DNA of 64,000 bases, taken from Deltaproteobacteria bacterium. Its GTDB lineage: Bacteria; Myxococcota_A; UBA796; CAJQPC01. The stretch is from contig JADKFE010000009.1 of NCBI GenBank assembly GCA_016717595.1, positions 97,523 through 161,522 of the forward strand. The letters run 5' to 3'. Positions 25,512 through 35,252 of the stretch are shown piece by piece. The first letter of the stretch is position 1, and every line of letters starts with the position of its first letter. Made by a program: the position numbers and the translations under genes. Below the pieces are notes generated by a model. The model was given only the letters and a program-made list of their open reading frames with translations. It was not told the origin of the DNA and made no database searches.

Positions 25512-25919
25512 ATGAGCACCCTCCCCGACCAGGGCTTCTCCCAGGTCTCGGTCACCGACGCGGCGGCGGCGCTCATCCGCCGTCTCGTCTTGGACCACGG
25601 CCCGGTGATGTTTTTCCAGTCCGGCGGCTGCTGTGACGGGAGCGCGCCGATGTGCTGGCCCAAGGGCGAGTTTCGTCTGGGTGAGCGCGACGTGCGCCTG
25701 GGCGTGATCGAGGGCGCGGAGTACTGGATCGGCGGCGATCAGTACGAGCGCTGGGCGCACACCCGCCTGGTGCTCGACGTGGTGCCCGGACGCGGCGCGG
25801 GGTTCTCGTTGGAGGCCCCCGAGGGCGTGCGGTTTATCATCCGCTCGGAGCTGTGCAGCCTAGAGGAGCTCACCGCCCTCAACAACACCCCGCTTCCCCG
25901 GGGCGGCGATGCACGCTGA
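25512..25919 (+). CDS. DUF779 protein
   Basis: This 135-residue protein contains FFQSGGCCDGSAPMCWP, the Cys-rich signature of DUF779, followed by a C-terminal RFIIRSELCSLEEL. Genes of this family are often found directly after acetaldehyde dehydrogenase genes, as here (3-bp gap). The conserved cysteines suggest metal or redox chemistry, but no activity is established. It is the last gene of the AcoR-controlled operon. Confidence 0.85.
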   Translation: MSTLPDQGFSQVSVTDAAAALIRRLVLDHGPVMFFQSGGCCDGSAPMCWPKGEFRLGERDVRLGVIEGAEYWIGGDQYERWAHTRLVLDVVPGRGAGFSLEAPEGVRFIIRSELCSLEELTALNNTPLPRGGDAR

Positions 25920-25922
25920 GGG

Positions 25923-27357
25923 TCACGGCGCCTCAACCACCTCCAGCACGGTCATCATCCCGCCCTCCTCGTGCTCCAAGATGTGACAATGCACCATCCA
26001 GAAGCCGGGCTCTGTGGGGGTGAGGAGCAGTCGGGCGCGGTCTCGGGCGCGTAGGTTCAGGGTGTCCTCGACGGTTCGTGCCGTCGGGGCCACGCCGTTG
26101 AGGCTCAGCAGCTCAAACGCCAGGCCGTGCAGGTGCAGGGGGTGCTCGACGGCGCTGAGGTTGCGGGCCTCGATCACGACGGGCTGCCCGGCGATCACCT
26201 GCCCCACCGTCACCTCGGGGTATTGTTCGCCGTTGATGAACCACGCGCCGTCGTCTCCGGCGAAGGTGTAGGTGAGCGTGGTGAAGCCGGGATCCGCGCT
26301 CACCGCCTCGCCGGGGTGGGCAAACGTCGGCGGCGTCGGCGCGGCGGCGTCCCCCTCAGGCGCGACGGAGAGCAGCGCCTCGGGCTCACCCACCCCGGCG
26401 CCGCCGGCGTGGCTGTAGGGGAGATCCCACACAGTGAAGCCGTCGCCGCCAAGAGACCACAGCAGCTCAACGCGGTCTCCGGGGGCGAGGAGCAGCGTCT
26501 CTGGGGTCTGTGGGGTGTCCAGGAGGCCCTGATCCGAGGCGATCTGGGCGCCCAAGGCGCCGCCAAGCAGCACATAGCCCCGGTTGGAGACGTTCACGAT
26601 CCGAGCGCGTAGGCTCTGACCGCTCAACATCTCCACGGTGGGCGCGAGGAGGCCGTTCACCAACCACAGGCCCTCCGCGCCGCTCTCGCCGTGGCCGCCG
26701 TCTCCGCCGTGGGGCGGCGCGGGGCTGGCGCTGTCTGGCGGCTGGCTGTCCAAGGCGCCGTTGTCGGGCTCGGGGAGGATCCAGTCATCCAGCACGATCA
26801 CCCGCTCGTTCTCCACCTTGGGCTCGGCGGGATCCTCGACGATGAGCACCCCGTAGAGCCCGGCGTCTACCTGGCGATCGGTGTTCATGTGGGGGTGATA
26901 CCAGAACGTGCCGGCCTTCGTGGCCGTGAAGGTGACCGTGCGGGACTCGCCCGGCGCCACGCCGCCGAGCATCCAGGTGGCGCCGTCGGACTCCCAAGGC
27001 ACCACCAGGCCATGCCAATGCACCGTTGTGGCCTGATCGAGCTGGTTCACCAAGGTCACCGTCACCGTGTCGCCCAGAGAGACGCGGATCGTCGGCCCCG
27101 GGGTCTGACCGTTGTAGGCGTAGCCCGGGACGATGTCTCCTCCGGGCAAGACGTGCTCGGCGGGGGCGGCGGTCAGCGTCAACAAGAAGGCGCCAGGGGC
27201 GGGATCCTCGTCGATGGCCTCCGCGGGAGAGACCAAACGTGACGGTGAATCCTCAACGGGGGTTGAGTCTGTGCTGGATTCGTTGGGCGGATCCTCCTTG
27301 CCGGTCTCACCCCGACAAGCCACGACGGCGAAGAGGAGCAGGCCCGCCCCACCTCAT
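25923..27357 (-). CDS. Multicopper oxidase lipoprotein (CotA/OmpB-like), apparent frameshift in the signal peptide
   Basis: Copper motifs are complete: TVHWHGLVV and FWYHPHMN in the first domain, HPLHLHG and HCHILEHEEGGM (type 1 Cys with axial Met) in the third. The expected start is the ATG at 27357, overlapping the cytochrome stop (ATGA). It reads MRWGG and then, after a one-base shift near 27340-27345, LLLFAVVAC, a lipobox. A GTG at 27323 is the only in-frame start otherwise. The tether (PPNESSTDSTPVEDS) is D/S/T-rich. A Gly/His-rich insert (PPHGGDGGHGESG) may bind metal. Likely oxidation of metal ions or phenolics at the surface with electrons passed to O2. Confidence 0.88.
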
Positions 27358-29438
27358 CGCCAGGTCTCCGTCATCGTCTGGTCACCCTGGGGCCAGCCGC
27401 GCTCGGTGGAGAGCGTGTACGGGAAAGGCCGGTGAATCAGCCACGCCCGGACGATCGGCGCGGCGCAGCCCCCGGCAAACTGATGCGTGGTGGTGGCCGA
27501 GGCCCCCGCGAGCAGGCGGTTGTCGGACCGCAGGTCGATGGCGGCGTGGTGCGGGGCGAAGGGCGTGTCGTCGCTGTCGACGAGCACCCGGGCGAAGGCC
27601 CAGCCGGGGGCCAAGGCGTGCTGGGCGGGGTCGCTGGGGCGAATCAAGGCCACGGCGTCGCCCGCGGGCAGCGGCGCGTCGAGGGTGAGCAGGCCGTCCG
27701 CGGCGACGGCGAGCACGACCCGCTCCGCGACGAGGCGCTCCTGGGGCAGACCCTTCTCCGACGCGCTGAAGGTGCCGTCGCCGAAGGGGCCCCAGCCGTC
27801 ATAGTCCACAAACTCGCCCGACCGAGAGACGACCCGCAGCACGTCGCCGACCTCGGCCTCGGTGAAGCGTGTCCAGTCCTCACCAAAGCCCCGCACGGCG
27901 ACGGCGCCACCCCACTCGGGCACCACATCCCCGCCGATGGCGGCGAGCGCAACCCCGTCACAGCTCGCCTCCACCCGCAAGATCACCGCGCGCATGGGCT
28001 CTCCCGTGGGCAAGGCGTGGGCCGGGCCGCTGTTGGTGACGGTGACGCTGACGTCGAGGCCCTCGGCGCTGGTGGAGGTGACCACGCTGAGGCTCGCGGC
28101 GAGCTGCAGCATGCCTGAGGCGGGCTGGCGTGGGCCAACCCAGGCGTGATCCCGCACAGACCCCGGCGGGCGCACCCAGCCCCCGGCGATGCCGGGCTCA
28201 ATGTCGACGAGGTTCACCAGATCCGCCGAGTTCCCCACATCTCCCAAGGCCGGCATGTGGCAGGCGCCGCAGCTCACCTCGGGGGCGAAGGGGCTCGCCG
28301 CCCACTCGGAGTACGTCGTGTGAATGGGCAGGAGTCCTTCAGGCCAGCGGGTGAGATCGATGGATTCACCTGGGACGAGCGCCTCTTGGCGCAGCTCATG
28401 GCAGCCCGCGCAGAGGGATCCATCGTGAAAAAGATCGCGGGCGACGCTGCCCATTCGTGGGTTGAGCACGTCATCGTAGGGCCCAAACGTGAGCGGCAGC
28501 CAAGGGCCCGTGGGGCCGTCCAGAGGCTCGGCGGGGCGCAGGAGCTTGAGCGCGCCCGCCACGCCCGGCGCGGGGTCTTGAAGGTCTACAGACTCCACCT
28601 TGTGGCACACGTCACAATGAACGCCAAAGTCATACGCGTAGCCCGTGGCGTCGAGGAGATCACGGCCGCCGAGGCGCCCGTTGATGCCCGGGGCGTGGCA
28701 GTCGGCGCAGAGGCCCGTCTGTGTTGGATCACAGAGGGCGTCGGCTTCACACTCGGGGTTGAGATCGGGCAGCACCCCGGCGCCGAGGTGGCAGGTCTCC
28801 GCGCTGAGGCCCGCTCCTCCGGGGGTGCGGCTCTCACGCCAAACGCCCCCGGCTTGGGCGCAGGCGGCCTCATCGGCGAAGGCGCTGGCCATCCCGACGT
28901 ACACATCCAGCACGGTCGGGTTTTTGGCCGCGGACCGGTGCGCGGACTCAAACCAGGCGTTGTTCAGCGTGATGTGGCAGTGGGCGCACTGAGACGTGTT
29001 GTCGTTGCGGGTGGGCTCGCCGGGGTCTTGAAAGGCGTACTCGATGTTGTCTTGGGTCAAGAAGCGGGTGAGCTCGATGAGCAGCTCCGCTGGGGCGGTG
29101 TCGGCGGGATCCGGCAGGTAGATCCCGCCGATTCGGGCCTCGGGGTGAGACGCCATGAGCACCTGCTCCCCCTCGACGTCGAGGCTCGGCGTGATCTGGG
29201 CGAGGCCGTCCGCGTCCGTCACCCAGCGCGCGGCGTGGCCGCCTTGGCTGAGCTTGGCGCCCGCCACGGGCGCGCCGTCGAGGGTCACCCGCACGGTGAA
29301 GGTGGGCGCGGTGAGCGGGGCGGTCTCGGTCACAGGCGGCGCCGTCTCGGCGGTCTCAGGCGCCGGGGACGAGTCTGGGGCCTCCTTCGGCGCGCAGGCG
29401 AAGGCGAAGATCAGCGACAGAGGTAGGCGGCTCGGCAT
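27354..29438 (-). CDS. Pentaheme c-type cytochrome lipoprotein
   Basis: The start at 29438 (MPSRLPLSLIFAFAC) is preferred over the upstream ATGs because it gives a clean lipobox. A tether rich in P/E/T/S follows, then a carboxypeptidase-regulatory-like beta domain (VRVTLDGAPVAGAKL). Five CxxCH heme sites are visible: CAHCH, CADCH, CDVCH, CAGCH and CGACH. A C-terminal Ig-like region (LDVSVTVTNSGPAHALPTGEPM) resembles those of NapC/NrfB-like multiheme proteins. Overlap with the multicopper oxidase gene implies a two-component electron-transfer unit in the envelope. Confidence 0.88.
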   Translation of the reverse strand: MPSRLPLSLIFAFACAPKEAPDSSPAPETAETAPPVTETAPLTAPTFTVRVTLDGAPVAGAKLSQGGHAARWVTDADGLAQITPSLDVEGEQVLMASHPEARIGGIYLPDPADTAPAELLIELTRFLTQDNIEYAFQDPGEPTRNDNTSQCAHCHITLNNAWFESAHRSAAKNPTVLDVYVGMASAFADEAACAQAGGVWRESRTPGGAGLSAETCHLGAGVLPDLNPECEADALCDPTQTGLCADCHAPGINGRLGGRDLLDATGYAYDFGVHCDVCHKVESVDLQDPAPGVAGALKLLRPAEPLDGPTGPWLPLTFGPYDDVLNPRMGSVARDLFHDGSLCAGCHELRQEALVPGESIDLTRWPEGLLPIHTTYSEWAASPFAPEVSCGACHMPALGDVGNSADLVNLVDIEPGIAGGWVRPPGSVRDHAWVGPRQPASGMLQLAASLSVVTSTSAEGLDVSVTVTNSGPAHALPTGEPMRAVILRVEASCDGVALAAIGGDVVPEWGGAVAVRGFGEDWTRFTEAEVGDVLRVVSRSGEFVDYDGWGPFGDGTFSASEKGLPQERLVAERVVLAVAADGLLTLDAPLPAGDAVALIRPSDPAQHALAPGWAFARVLVDSDDTPFAPHHAAIDLRSDNRLLAGASATTTHQFAGGCAAPIVRAWLIHRPFPYTLSTERGWPQGDQTMTETWR

Positions 29439-29501
29439 CTCATCCATCATAGGCGCTCCCGCCGCGCCCCGTGCGGCGACCTGCGCGGCGACCTGCGCGG
29501 A

Positions 29502-31910
29502 TCAGAGGCGCACGATGGTGTAGGCGTCTCCACCTTCACCTTCGTTCGCCGGGCGCCAGGCCGAGACGTGGGGCGCCCGCGGCAGCCATTCGCGCAGGGC
29601 CTTCTTGATCGCGCCGGTGCCGTGGCCGTGCAGCAGGTACGCCGCGCTCTGGCCTTGGGAGACCATGCGGTCTAAGAAGTTGCCGACCTCCTCTAAGGCC
29701 TCGTCCACACGTTTTCCGCGCAGATCGCAGGTGTTGGACACCATGCGGATCCCGGCGATGGACTCATCCCCGGTAGACGCCCGGCTCACCGGCGCGCGGC
29801 TGGGCTCGGGCTCGGGTTTTGGCGCAGGTTTGGCCTCGGCGACGGGGCGCTCACGACCGGCGGCGTCTAAGGCGATGAGGTCTGTGAGCGCGACGCGGCT
29901 CTTGAGCTTGCCCACCTCCACCTCGACCTGGCCCTTCTTCGGCGCCTCGGTCACCCGGCCGATGGTGCCGCCCAGAGACCGCACCCGCACACGATCTCCG
30001 ACGCTCAAGGTCTGCGGCGGAGGCTCCTCCCGCGGGGCGATGATCGGCGGCGGCGCCGCGGCGGCCTGGTCGCGTAGGGTCTTGAGCGACTGTAAGGTCT
30101 GCCCGGCGAGGCGCAGGTTTGGGTCGCGCTGCAGGGCCGCGATGAGCGCCCGGGCCTGCTCTTCAGCCTCACGCAGGCGCTCCAAGGTGCGTGTGGCCTC
30201 TTTGCGGGCGAGCTCATCGCTCTTGCCACGAATGCGCTCCCAGCGCTCGGCGAGGTCTTGCTCCTTCATCAGGAGCTGCTCGTCGCGGTGGCGCAGCGTG
30301 CGCTCCAGGCGGTCCACCTCGGCGCGTTGGCCCTCTAGGCGGTCCAGCAGGCCACCGACCATTCGCGCCTCCTCGCTCATCAGGGCCTCTGCGCGGTCGA
30401 TGAGCGCCGGGTCGAGGCCGAGGCGGCGGGCGGTGGCGAAGGCGTGGGACGTGCCGACGGCGTCGGCGCGCACCTTGTAGGTGGGGCGACCGTCCTCAAG
30501 CTGCACGGCGCCGCTGCGAAAGCGGGGGTCGGACGAGGCGAAGGCCTTGAGATCGGTGTAGTGCGTCGTGACGCCCACTCGGGCGCCGCGGGCGACGGTC
30601 TCCTCCAAGACGGCCCGGGCCAAGGCCGCGCCTTGGGTGGGGTCGGTGCCCACGGCGACCTCGTCCAGCAGCACCAAGGCCCCGGGCCGCGCGCGGCGCA
30701 GCACCTCCTTGAGCACGAGGATGTGGCCGGAGAAGGTGGAGAGATCGCCCTCGACGGTCTGGAGGTCGCCGATGTCGGCGATGACGTCGGGGAAGACGTC
30801 GCAGCGGCTGCCCTCTTGAGCGGGGATGGGCACGCCCGCCCGGCACAAGAGCGCGGCGAGGCCCAAGGTCTTGAGCGCCACCGTCTTTCCGCCGGTGTTG
30901 GGGCCCGAGAGCACGAGACCGGGGCGGTCGGGGTCGAGGCGCAGATCGTTGGGCACGACCGCCACGCCGCGAAGCTGCAGCACCGGGTGCCGGGCGTCTT
31001 TGAGCGCGATGACCCCCTCGCGGCCGACGATGGGCAGGTGCCCACGCAGCTCTTGGCCGAGCTTCATGCGCGCGTGCACGAGGTCGATGCGGGTGGTGGC
31101 GTCGAGGGCGGTGAGGATCGGCCCACAAAAACGGCCGACCAAGGACGACAAGGCCCGCAGAATTCGGGCGATCTCCCGCAGGAGCTGGCCCTCCATCTCG
31201 CGGATCTTGTTGTTGAGCTCGACGATCTCCGCGGGCTCGATGAACACCGTCTCGCCAGATCCCGAGGTGTCGTGAACGATGCCGATGCCCGCCCGTTTGG
31301 CCTCGGCCTTGATCGGCAAGACGTACCGATCGCCGCGCTGGGTGATGTAGCGGTCTTGCAGCACCCCCGCGAGGGTGTCGCCCTTCACCAAGGCGTCTAG
31401 GGTGGTGCGCACGCGGTCGTGAAGGCCGCGAATGGACCGGCGAAGCTCGCCCAGCTCGGGGTAGGTGGCCTCGCTGAGCTCGCCGCGCTCATCAAAGCTC
31501 TCGTCGAGGCGGCGGATCAGCTCGGCGTCGAGGACGATCGGCTCGGCGAGCTGGTTGAGCGTGGGGCAGCGCTCCCGGCCCTCGGCGGCCCAGTGGCGCA
31601 GGGCCTCCATCGCCAGCAGCGAGCGGCTGAGATCGACGAGCTCCGGCGGGTCGAGCACCCGGCCTTGGCCCGCGGCCTCGGCGGCGGGCCCGACGTCCAC
31701 CACGCCGCCGACCGGGGCGGCCTCGCCTTCTCCGTCGAGCAGGATCGCCTCCCGCACGGCGTCGTGAACGCTCAGCACCTCGGCGCGATCCTGAGGCAAG
31801 ACGAGGTTCAACGCCGCCGTCGCGCCTCTCGGCGTGCGGGCGTGCTGGGAGAGCCGACCGAGCACGGCGGCCCAGTCAAGGGTGTGCAGGGTGCGCGCGT
31901 CGAGGTCCAT
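29502..31910 (-). CDS. mutS2: MutS2 (Smr-domain) DNA/ribosome-associated ATPase
   Basis: This 802-residue protein lacks the mismatch-recognition domain. The core has ATPase Walker A GPNTGGKTVALKTLG, DEVAVGTDPTQGAALA (Walker B/signature) and TTHYTDLKAFA. It is followed by a coiled-coil insert and a C-terminal Smr nuclease domain with LDLRGKRVDEAL-type (TCDLRGKRVDEAL) and LHGHGTGAIKKALREWL motifs. The family suppresses recombination and, in Bacillus, acts on collided ribosomes. The gene appears monocistronic. Confidence 0.95.
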   Translation of the reverse strand: MDLDARTLHTLDWAAVLGRLSQHARTPRGATAALNLVLPQDRAEVLSVHDAVREAILLDGEGEAAPVGGVVDVGPAAEAAGQGRVLDPPELVDLSRSLLAMEALRHWAAEGRERCPTLNQLAEPIVLDAELIRRLDESFDERGELSEATYPELGELRRSIRGLHDRVRTTLDALVKGDTLAGVLQDRYITQRGDRYVLPIKAEAKRAGIGIVHDTSGSGETVFIEPAEIVELNNKIREMEGQLLREIARILRALSSLVGRFCGPILTALDATTRIDLVHARMKLGQELRGHLPIVGREGVIALKDARHPVLQLRGVAVVPNDLRLDPDRPGLVLSGPNTGGKTVALKTLGLAALLCRAGVPIPAQEGSRCDVFPDVIADIGDLQTVEGDLSTFSGHILVLKEVLRRARPGALVLLDEVAVGTDPTQGAALARAVLEETVARGARVGVTTHYTDLKAFASSDPRFRSGAVQLEDGRPTYKVRADAVGTSHAFATARRLGLDPALIDRAEALMSEEARMVGGLLDRLEGQRAEVDRLERTLRHRDEQLLMKEQDLAERWERIRGKSDELARKEATRTLERLREAEEQARALIAALQRDPNLRLAGQTLQSLKTLRDQAAAAPPPIIAPREEPPPQTLSVGDRVRVRSLGGTIGRVTEAPKKGQVEVEVGKLKSRVALTDLIALDAAGRERPVAEAKPAPKPEPEPSRAPVSRASTGDESIAGIRMVSNTCDLRGKRVDEALEEVGNFLDRMVSQGQSAAYLLHGHGTGAIKKALREWLPRAPHVSAWRPANEGEGGDAYTIVRL

Positions 31911-31994
31911 GACCGCGCGCTTAACCCGCCCCTGGCGCCATGTCCGCCAAGGAAAGGCCCTCGCTTTTTTCGCCCCTCACCTCGACAAGCTCAA

Positions 31995-32021
31995 GTGTCA
32001 ACCGAGCTAAGCTCTTGACAC
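31995..32021. other. Inverted repeat GTGTCAA / TTGACAC between mutS2 and the kinase gene
   Basis: A 7-bp perfect dyad with a 13-bp spacer lies in the divergent intergenic region. The right arm is a TTGACA that could be a -35 element, but no matching -10 was found at 17 bp on either strand. It may be an operator. Confidence 0.4.
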
Positions 32022-32105
32022 GTCCATAAATGGGGGACACTCTGGTCACTCTGAAGCCAACACTCTGAAGCGCGCCCAGCCCGCTGAGACACCTGGAGGT
32101 CAGTG

Positions 32106-34700
32106 ATGTGGAACCGCGACCGCGCGCCTGCGCCCCCGGACGGCCCAAAGCTTGGTGAGGACGCGGACGCGCCCTCAAACGATGGCCCGCCCTCGTTCGT
32201 GCTGCCGCGCCCGGTGAGAGGCGGTCCGATGACCTTGGGCTATGAGCTGGGGGAGCTGCCAAAGGGTGAGCTTCTGAGCGAAGAGCCCGGCGTCGGCCCG
32301 GCCCCACCCGCGATCCCGGCCCCGCCCGCGCCCGCCGTCTCCTTGGCCGGCCCGCCGCCGCGCCCCGATCTGCGCCCTGCTCCCCCTTCTCCCCCTTCTC
32401 CCCCGGCTCCCCCGGCTCCCGGCGTCTCCTTGGCCGGTCCGCCGCCGCGCCCCGATCTGGTCAGCCCTCCGCCGATGACCCTCGCCGCCGAGGCCCTCGT
32501 CGAGGTCACCGCCGAGGAGCCCCGCCAGGAGCCCGCCTTCAACGTGCTCGTCGAGGACAGCGGCTCCATCGGCCAGCCCACGGAGGAGGTGGACTATGTG
32601 CCCCACGTCTCCGCCGGGCCGACCTCTCTGCCTCTGGCCTTCGCCCCGGCCCCGCCGGAGCCTGGGCCGCCAGAGCACAGGCCGCATGAGCCTGGGCCGC
32701 CGGAGTCCCCGGCCCTCGTCGGCTTAGGCGACGGCCCGCCCTTGGCCTCGTTGTTCCGCCCGATGGCGCACTCCATGGCCGCGGCCTCCCCTTCGCCCAC
32801 CCCGCCGCCGGTCCACCCCGGCCCGGTGAGCCACCAGGCCCCCAGCCAGCACACGCACAGCCCCGCCGCCGAGCCCCCGCGCGGCCGCGCCGTCGAGTTT
32901 AAGCCCCAGCCCGAGACCGGCCCGCCCGCCCCAGGCCGGGTGTTCGGCGATTACCGCCTGGAGGCCCTGCTCGGCCAAGGCGGCTCGGCGAGCGTGTGGC
33001 GCGCGTTTGACACCCGCCTGCACATGAACATCGCGATCAAGCTGTTCAACCCCCGCACCAAAGCGAGCCGGGCGACGCTCACCCAGGTGATGCGTGAGGC
33101 GCGGGCGGCGTCAAAGGTCGTCAGCGACCACGTCATCCGCGTCAAAGACGCGGGCTTTATGGAGGAGCACAACCTCGGCTTTATCGCCATGGAGCTGTGC
33201 GCCGATTATCCCGACGCCCGCGACCTCGCGCCTGGCGAAAAACCCCAGCTTCTGGTGGGCAAGAGCTTAGAGGCCGCGCTGCCGGAGACCCTACGCGGCT
33301 CTCTGAGCGCCGTCGCCCAGGCCGCCCGAGGGGTCTCCGACGCCCACCGCGAGGGCATCTTTCACCGCGACGTGAAGCCGGCCAACGTGCTGGTGCGGCC
33401 GGGCAGCCGCCGCGCCCAGATCACCGATTTTGGGCTCACCGTCGCCGATCTGTCTACGTCTGGCGGCTCCGTGCGTATCCCCGTGAAGGGCAACGACCGC
33501 CGCTTCATCTTGGGCACCCCGGAGTACATGGCCCCCGAGGCCGCCGCCGGCCTGCCCTTGGACCTCGACCCCGTGCGTGACCGCGCGCTCCTCGTCGGCC
33601 TCGACGTCTACGGCCTCGGCGCCACGCTCTACGCGCTGCTCGCCGGGGCCACGCCGTACCGCGCCCGGCCCGAGGCCACGGATCTTGTGCAAGACATCCT
33701 CGATCAGGTCGCCGCCGGGCCGCCCAAAGATCTCACCGAGCGCGTCTCCAATCGGTTCCCGCTCCCCGACTCCGTGGTGCGTGTGGTGCGCCGCGCGATC
33801 CACCGCGACCCGGACGAGCGGTACGCCAGCGCGTCGGAGCTCGTGGACGATTTAGAGGCGATCCTGCACGATCAGCCCACCTCCCTCGACGGCCCGTTCC
33901 CCTTTACCCGGGCCCAGCTCTACCTGCGGCGAAACCGGCTTCAGGTGAGCGCCGCGGCCTCCGTCGCCGTCCTGCTCGCCGCCTTAGGCGCCACCGCCGT
34001 TGTGGGTGTGCGGCTCAAAGACCAGATGCGAGAGGCCCAAGGCACCATCGTCAACCTCACCGGCGAGGGCGAAGCCGCCAAGGCCGAGGCCCAGGAGTGG
34101 CAGGCGACCGCGTCGAAGTACAACTCCAAGGCTGAAGAGGCCGCCGCCCGGGAGGCCGAGGCGCTCCAAGACGTCGCCGCCACGGCGAGCGACCTCAAGA
34201 CCACCCAGCAGCGCCTGGCGAAGACCATCGCCGAGCGTGACATGGCCCTGGCCGAGGGGGATCTCCAGCGTGGCCGCGCCGAGGCCGCTGAAGGAGACCT
34301 CGCGCTCTCCCGCGCCGAGGCCCTCTCCCAGAAGGAGCGCGCCGAGGGCGCCGAGCGTGAGCTGGCCACGAGCGTCGCCGCCGAGAAGTCTCAGCGAGAG
34401 CGGGCGGAGCTGGCCGAGGGTGATCGGGATCAGGCGCGCAGCGAACGGGATCAAGAGCTCGCCAGGGCTGAGGCCGCCGAGGCCAACAACGACAAGCTCC
34501 AGGCGAGCCTAGACGAGGCGCGCCGCGCCCAGGCTGAAGCGGAGGCCGCCCTCACCGCCGCCGAGCGCCGCGTGAACGAGCTCAAGGGCACCCTCGACGC
34601 CCAAAAAGCCCTGAGCGAGACGCAGAAGCGCGAGCTCACCGAGGCCCAAAAACGCATCGCGCTCTTGGAGGCCGCAGGCGCCTCCACCCCCACCCCCTGA
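32106..34700 (+). CDS. Membrane-anchored Ser/Thr protein kinase with Pro-rich N-terminus and C-terminal coiled coil
   Basis: The ATG at 32106 follows GGAGG. Residues 1-280 are Pro/Ala-rich and disordered, with VSLAGPPPRPDL present twice. The kinase domain (about 283-590) has GQGGSASVW, the AIK lysine, HRDVKPANV (catalytic Asp), TDFG and GTPEYMAPEA. A single membrane helix (VSAAASVAVLLAALGATAVVGV) follows, then more than 200 residues of charged coiled coil (AEGDRDQARSERDQELARAE). Most PASTA or TPR sensory ends are absent. The receiver gene downstream may belong to the same signalling route. Confidence 0.92.
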   Translation: MWNRDRAPAPPDGPKLGEDADAPSNDGPPSFVLPRPVRGGPMTLGYELGELPKGELLSEEPGVGPAPPAIPAPPAPAVSLAGPPPRPDLRPAPPSPPSPPAPPAPGVSLAGPPPRPDLVSPPPMTLAAEALVEVTAEEPRQEPAFNVLVEDSGSIGQPTEEVDYVPHVSAGPTSLPLAFAPAPPEPGPPEHRPHEPGPPESPALVGLGDGPPLASLFRPMAHSMAAASPSPTPPPVHPGPVSHQAPSQHTHSPAAEPPRGRAVEFKPQPETGPPAPGRVFGDYRLEALLGQGGSASVWRAFDTRLHMNIAIKLFNPRTKASRATLTQVMREARAASKVVSDHVIRVKDAGFMEEHNLGFIAMELCADYPDARDLAPGEKPQLLVGKSLEAALPETLRGSLSAVAQAARGVSDAHREGIFHRDVKPANVLVRPGSRRAQITDFGLTVADLSTSGGSVRIPVKGNDRRFILGTPEYMAPEAAAGLPLDLDPVRDRALLVGLDVYGLGATLYALLAGATPYRARPEATDLVQDILDQVAAGPPKDLTERVSNRFPLPDSVVRVVRRAIHRDPDERYASASELVDDLEAILHDQPTSLDGPFPFTRAQLYLRRNRLQVSAAASVAVLLAALGATAVVGVRLKDQMREAQGTIVNLTGEGEAAKAEAQEWQATASKYNSKAEEAAAREAEALQDVAATASDLKTTQQRLAKTIAERDMALAEGDLQRGRAEAAEGDLALSRAEALSQKERAEGAERELATSVAAEKSQRERAELAEGDRDQARSERDQELARAEAAEANNDKLQASLDEARRAQAEAEAALTAAERRVNELKGTLDAQKALSETQKRELTEAQKRIALLEAAGASTPTP

Positions 34701-34796
34701 GCCCGCCGCGCCTCGCCAGAAGCTGACCACGGCCCCTCCGCGCGGCGGGTCGTGGTATAAGCTCGTCTGCAAGCACCCAGGAAGGAGCGCGCAGAC

Positions 34797-35252
34797 ATGG
34801 CCGATCCCGGCGTAAACCGATCTGTCCTGCTCGTGGTCGAGGACGACCAGGACGACCAGCTCTTGCTCGTCGACGCGTTACGCGCCGCCGGGCAGGCCCC
34901 CACGCTCAAGTTTGTCCAAGACGGCCAGGAGCTCCTCGATTACCTGCGCCGCGAAGGTGAACACGCCGACCCCGCCCGCTCGCCGTGGCCGTCGCTCATC
35001 CTGCTGGATCTGCGAATGCCACGCCTTGACGGCCCCGCGGCCTTGGAGGCGATCAAAGCCGACCCGCGCTTGCGCCGCGTGCCCGTGGTCGTGATGACGA
35101 CCTCGTGGTCCGAGCGTGACATCGCGCGTTGTTATGACGTCGGCGCCAGCTCGTTCGTGCTCAAGCCGGTCACCTTCCAGAAGCTCGTCGAGGTGATGGG
35201 CCGCCTGTGCCGCTACTGGTTCGGCACCGTAGAGCTGCCCCCTAGCCCCTGA
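34797..35252 (+). CDS. Single-domain response regulator (CheY/Rcp1-like receiver)
   Basis: This 151-residue receiver has the acidic pair in VVEDDQDDQ, the phospho-acceptor in ILLDLRMPRLDG, the Thr in VVVMTTSW and the Lys in VLKPVTF. The early DDQDDQLLL and the long loop before the phospho-acceptor strand are typical of the Rcp1 class that pairs with bacteriophytochromes. There is no output domain and no histidine kinase nearby. AAGGAG precedes the ATG. Confidence 0.9.
   Translation: MADPGVNRSVLLVVEDDQDDQLLLVDALRAAGQAPTLKFVQDGQELLDYLRREGEHADPARSPWPSLILLDLRMPRLDGPAALEAIKADPRLRRVPVVVMTTSWSERDIARCYDVGASSFVLKPVTFQKLVEVMGRLCRYWFGTVELPPSP

Noticed and set aside
31995..32043. TTGACA at 32015 as a -35 of a standard promoter for the kinase gene
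   Set aside because: No TATAAT-like hexamer occurs 16-18 bp downstream; the sequence there is ACTCTG-type.
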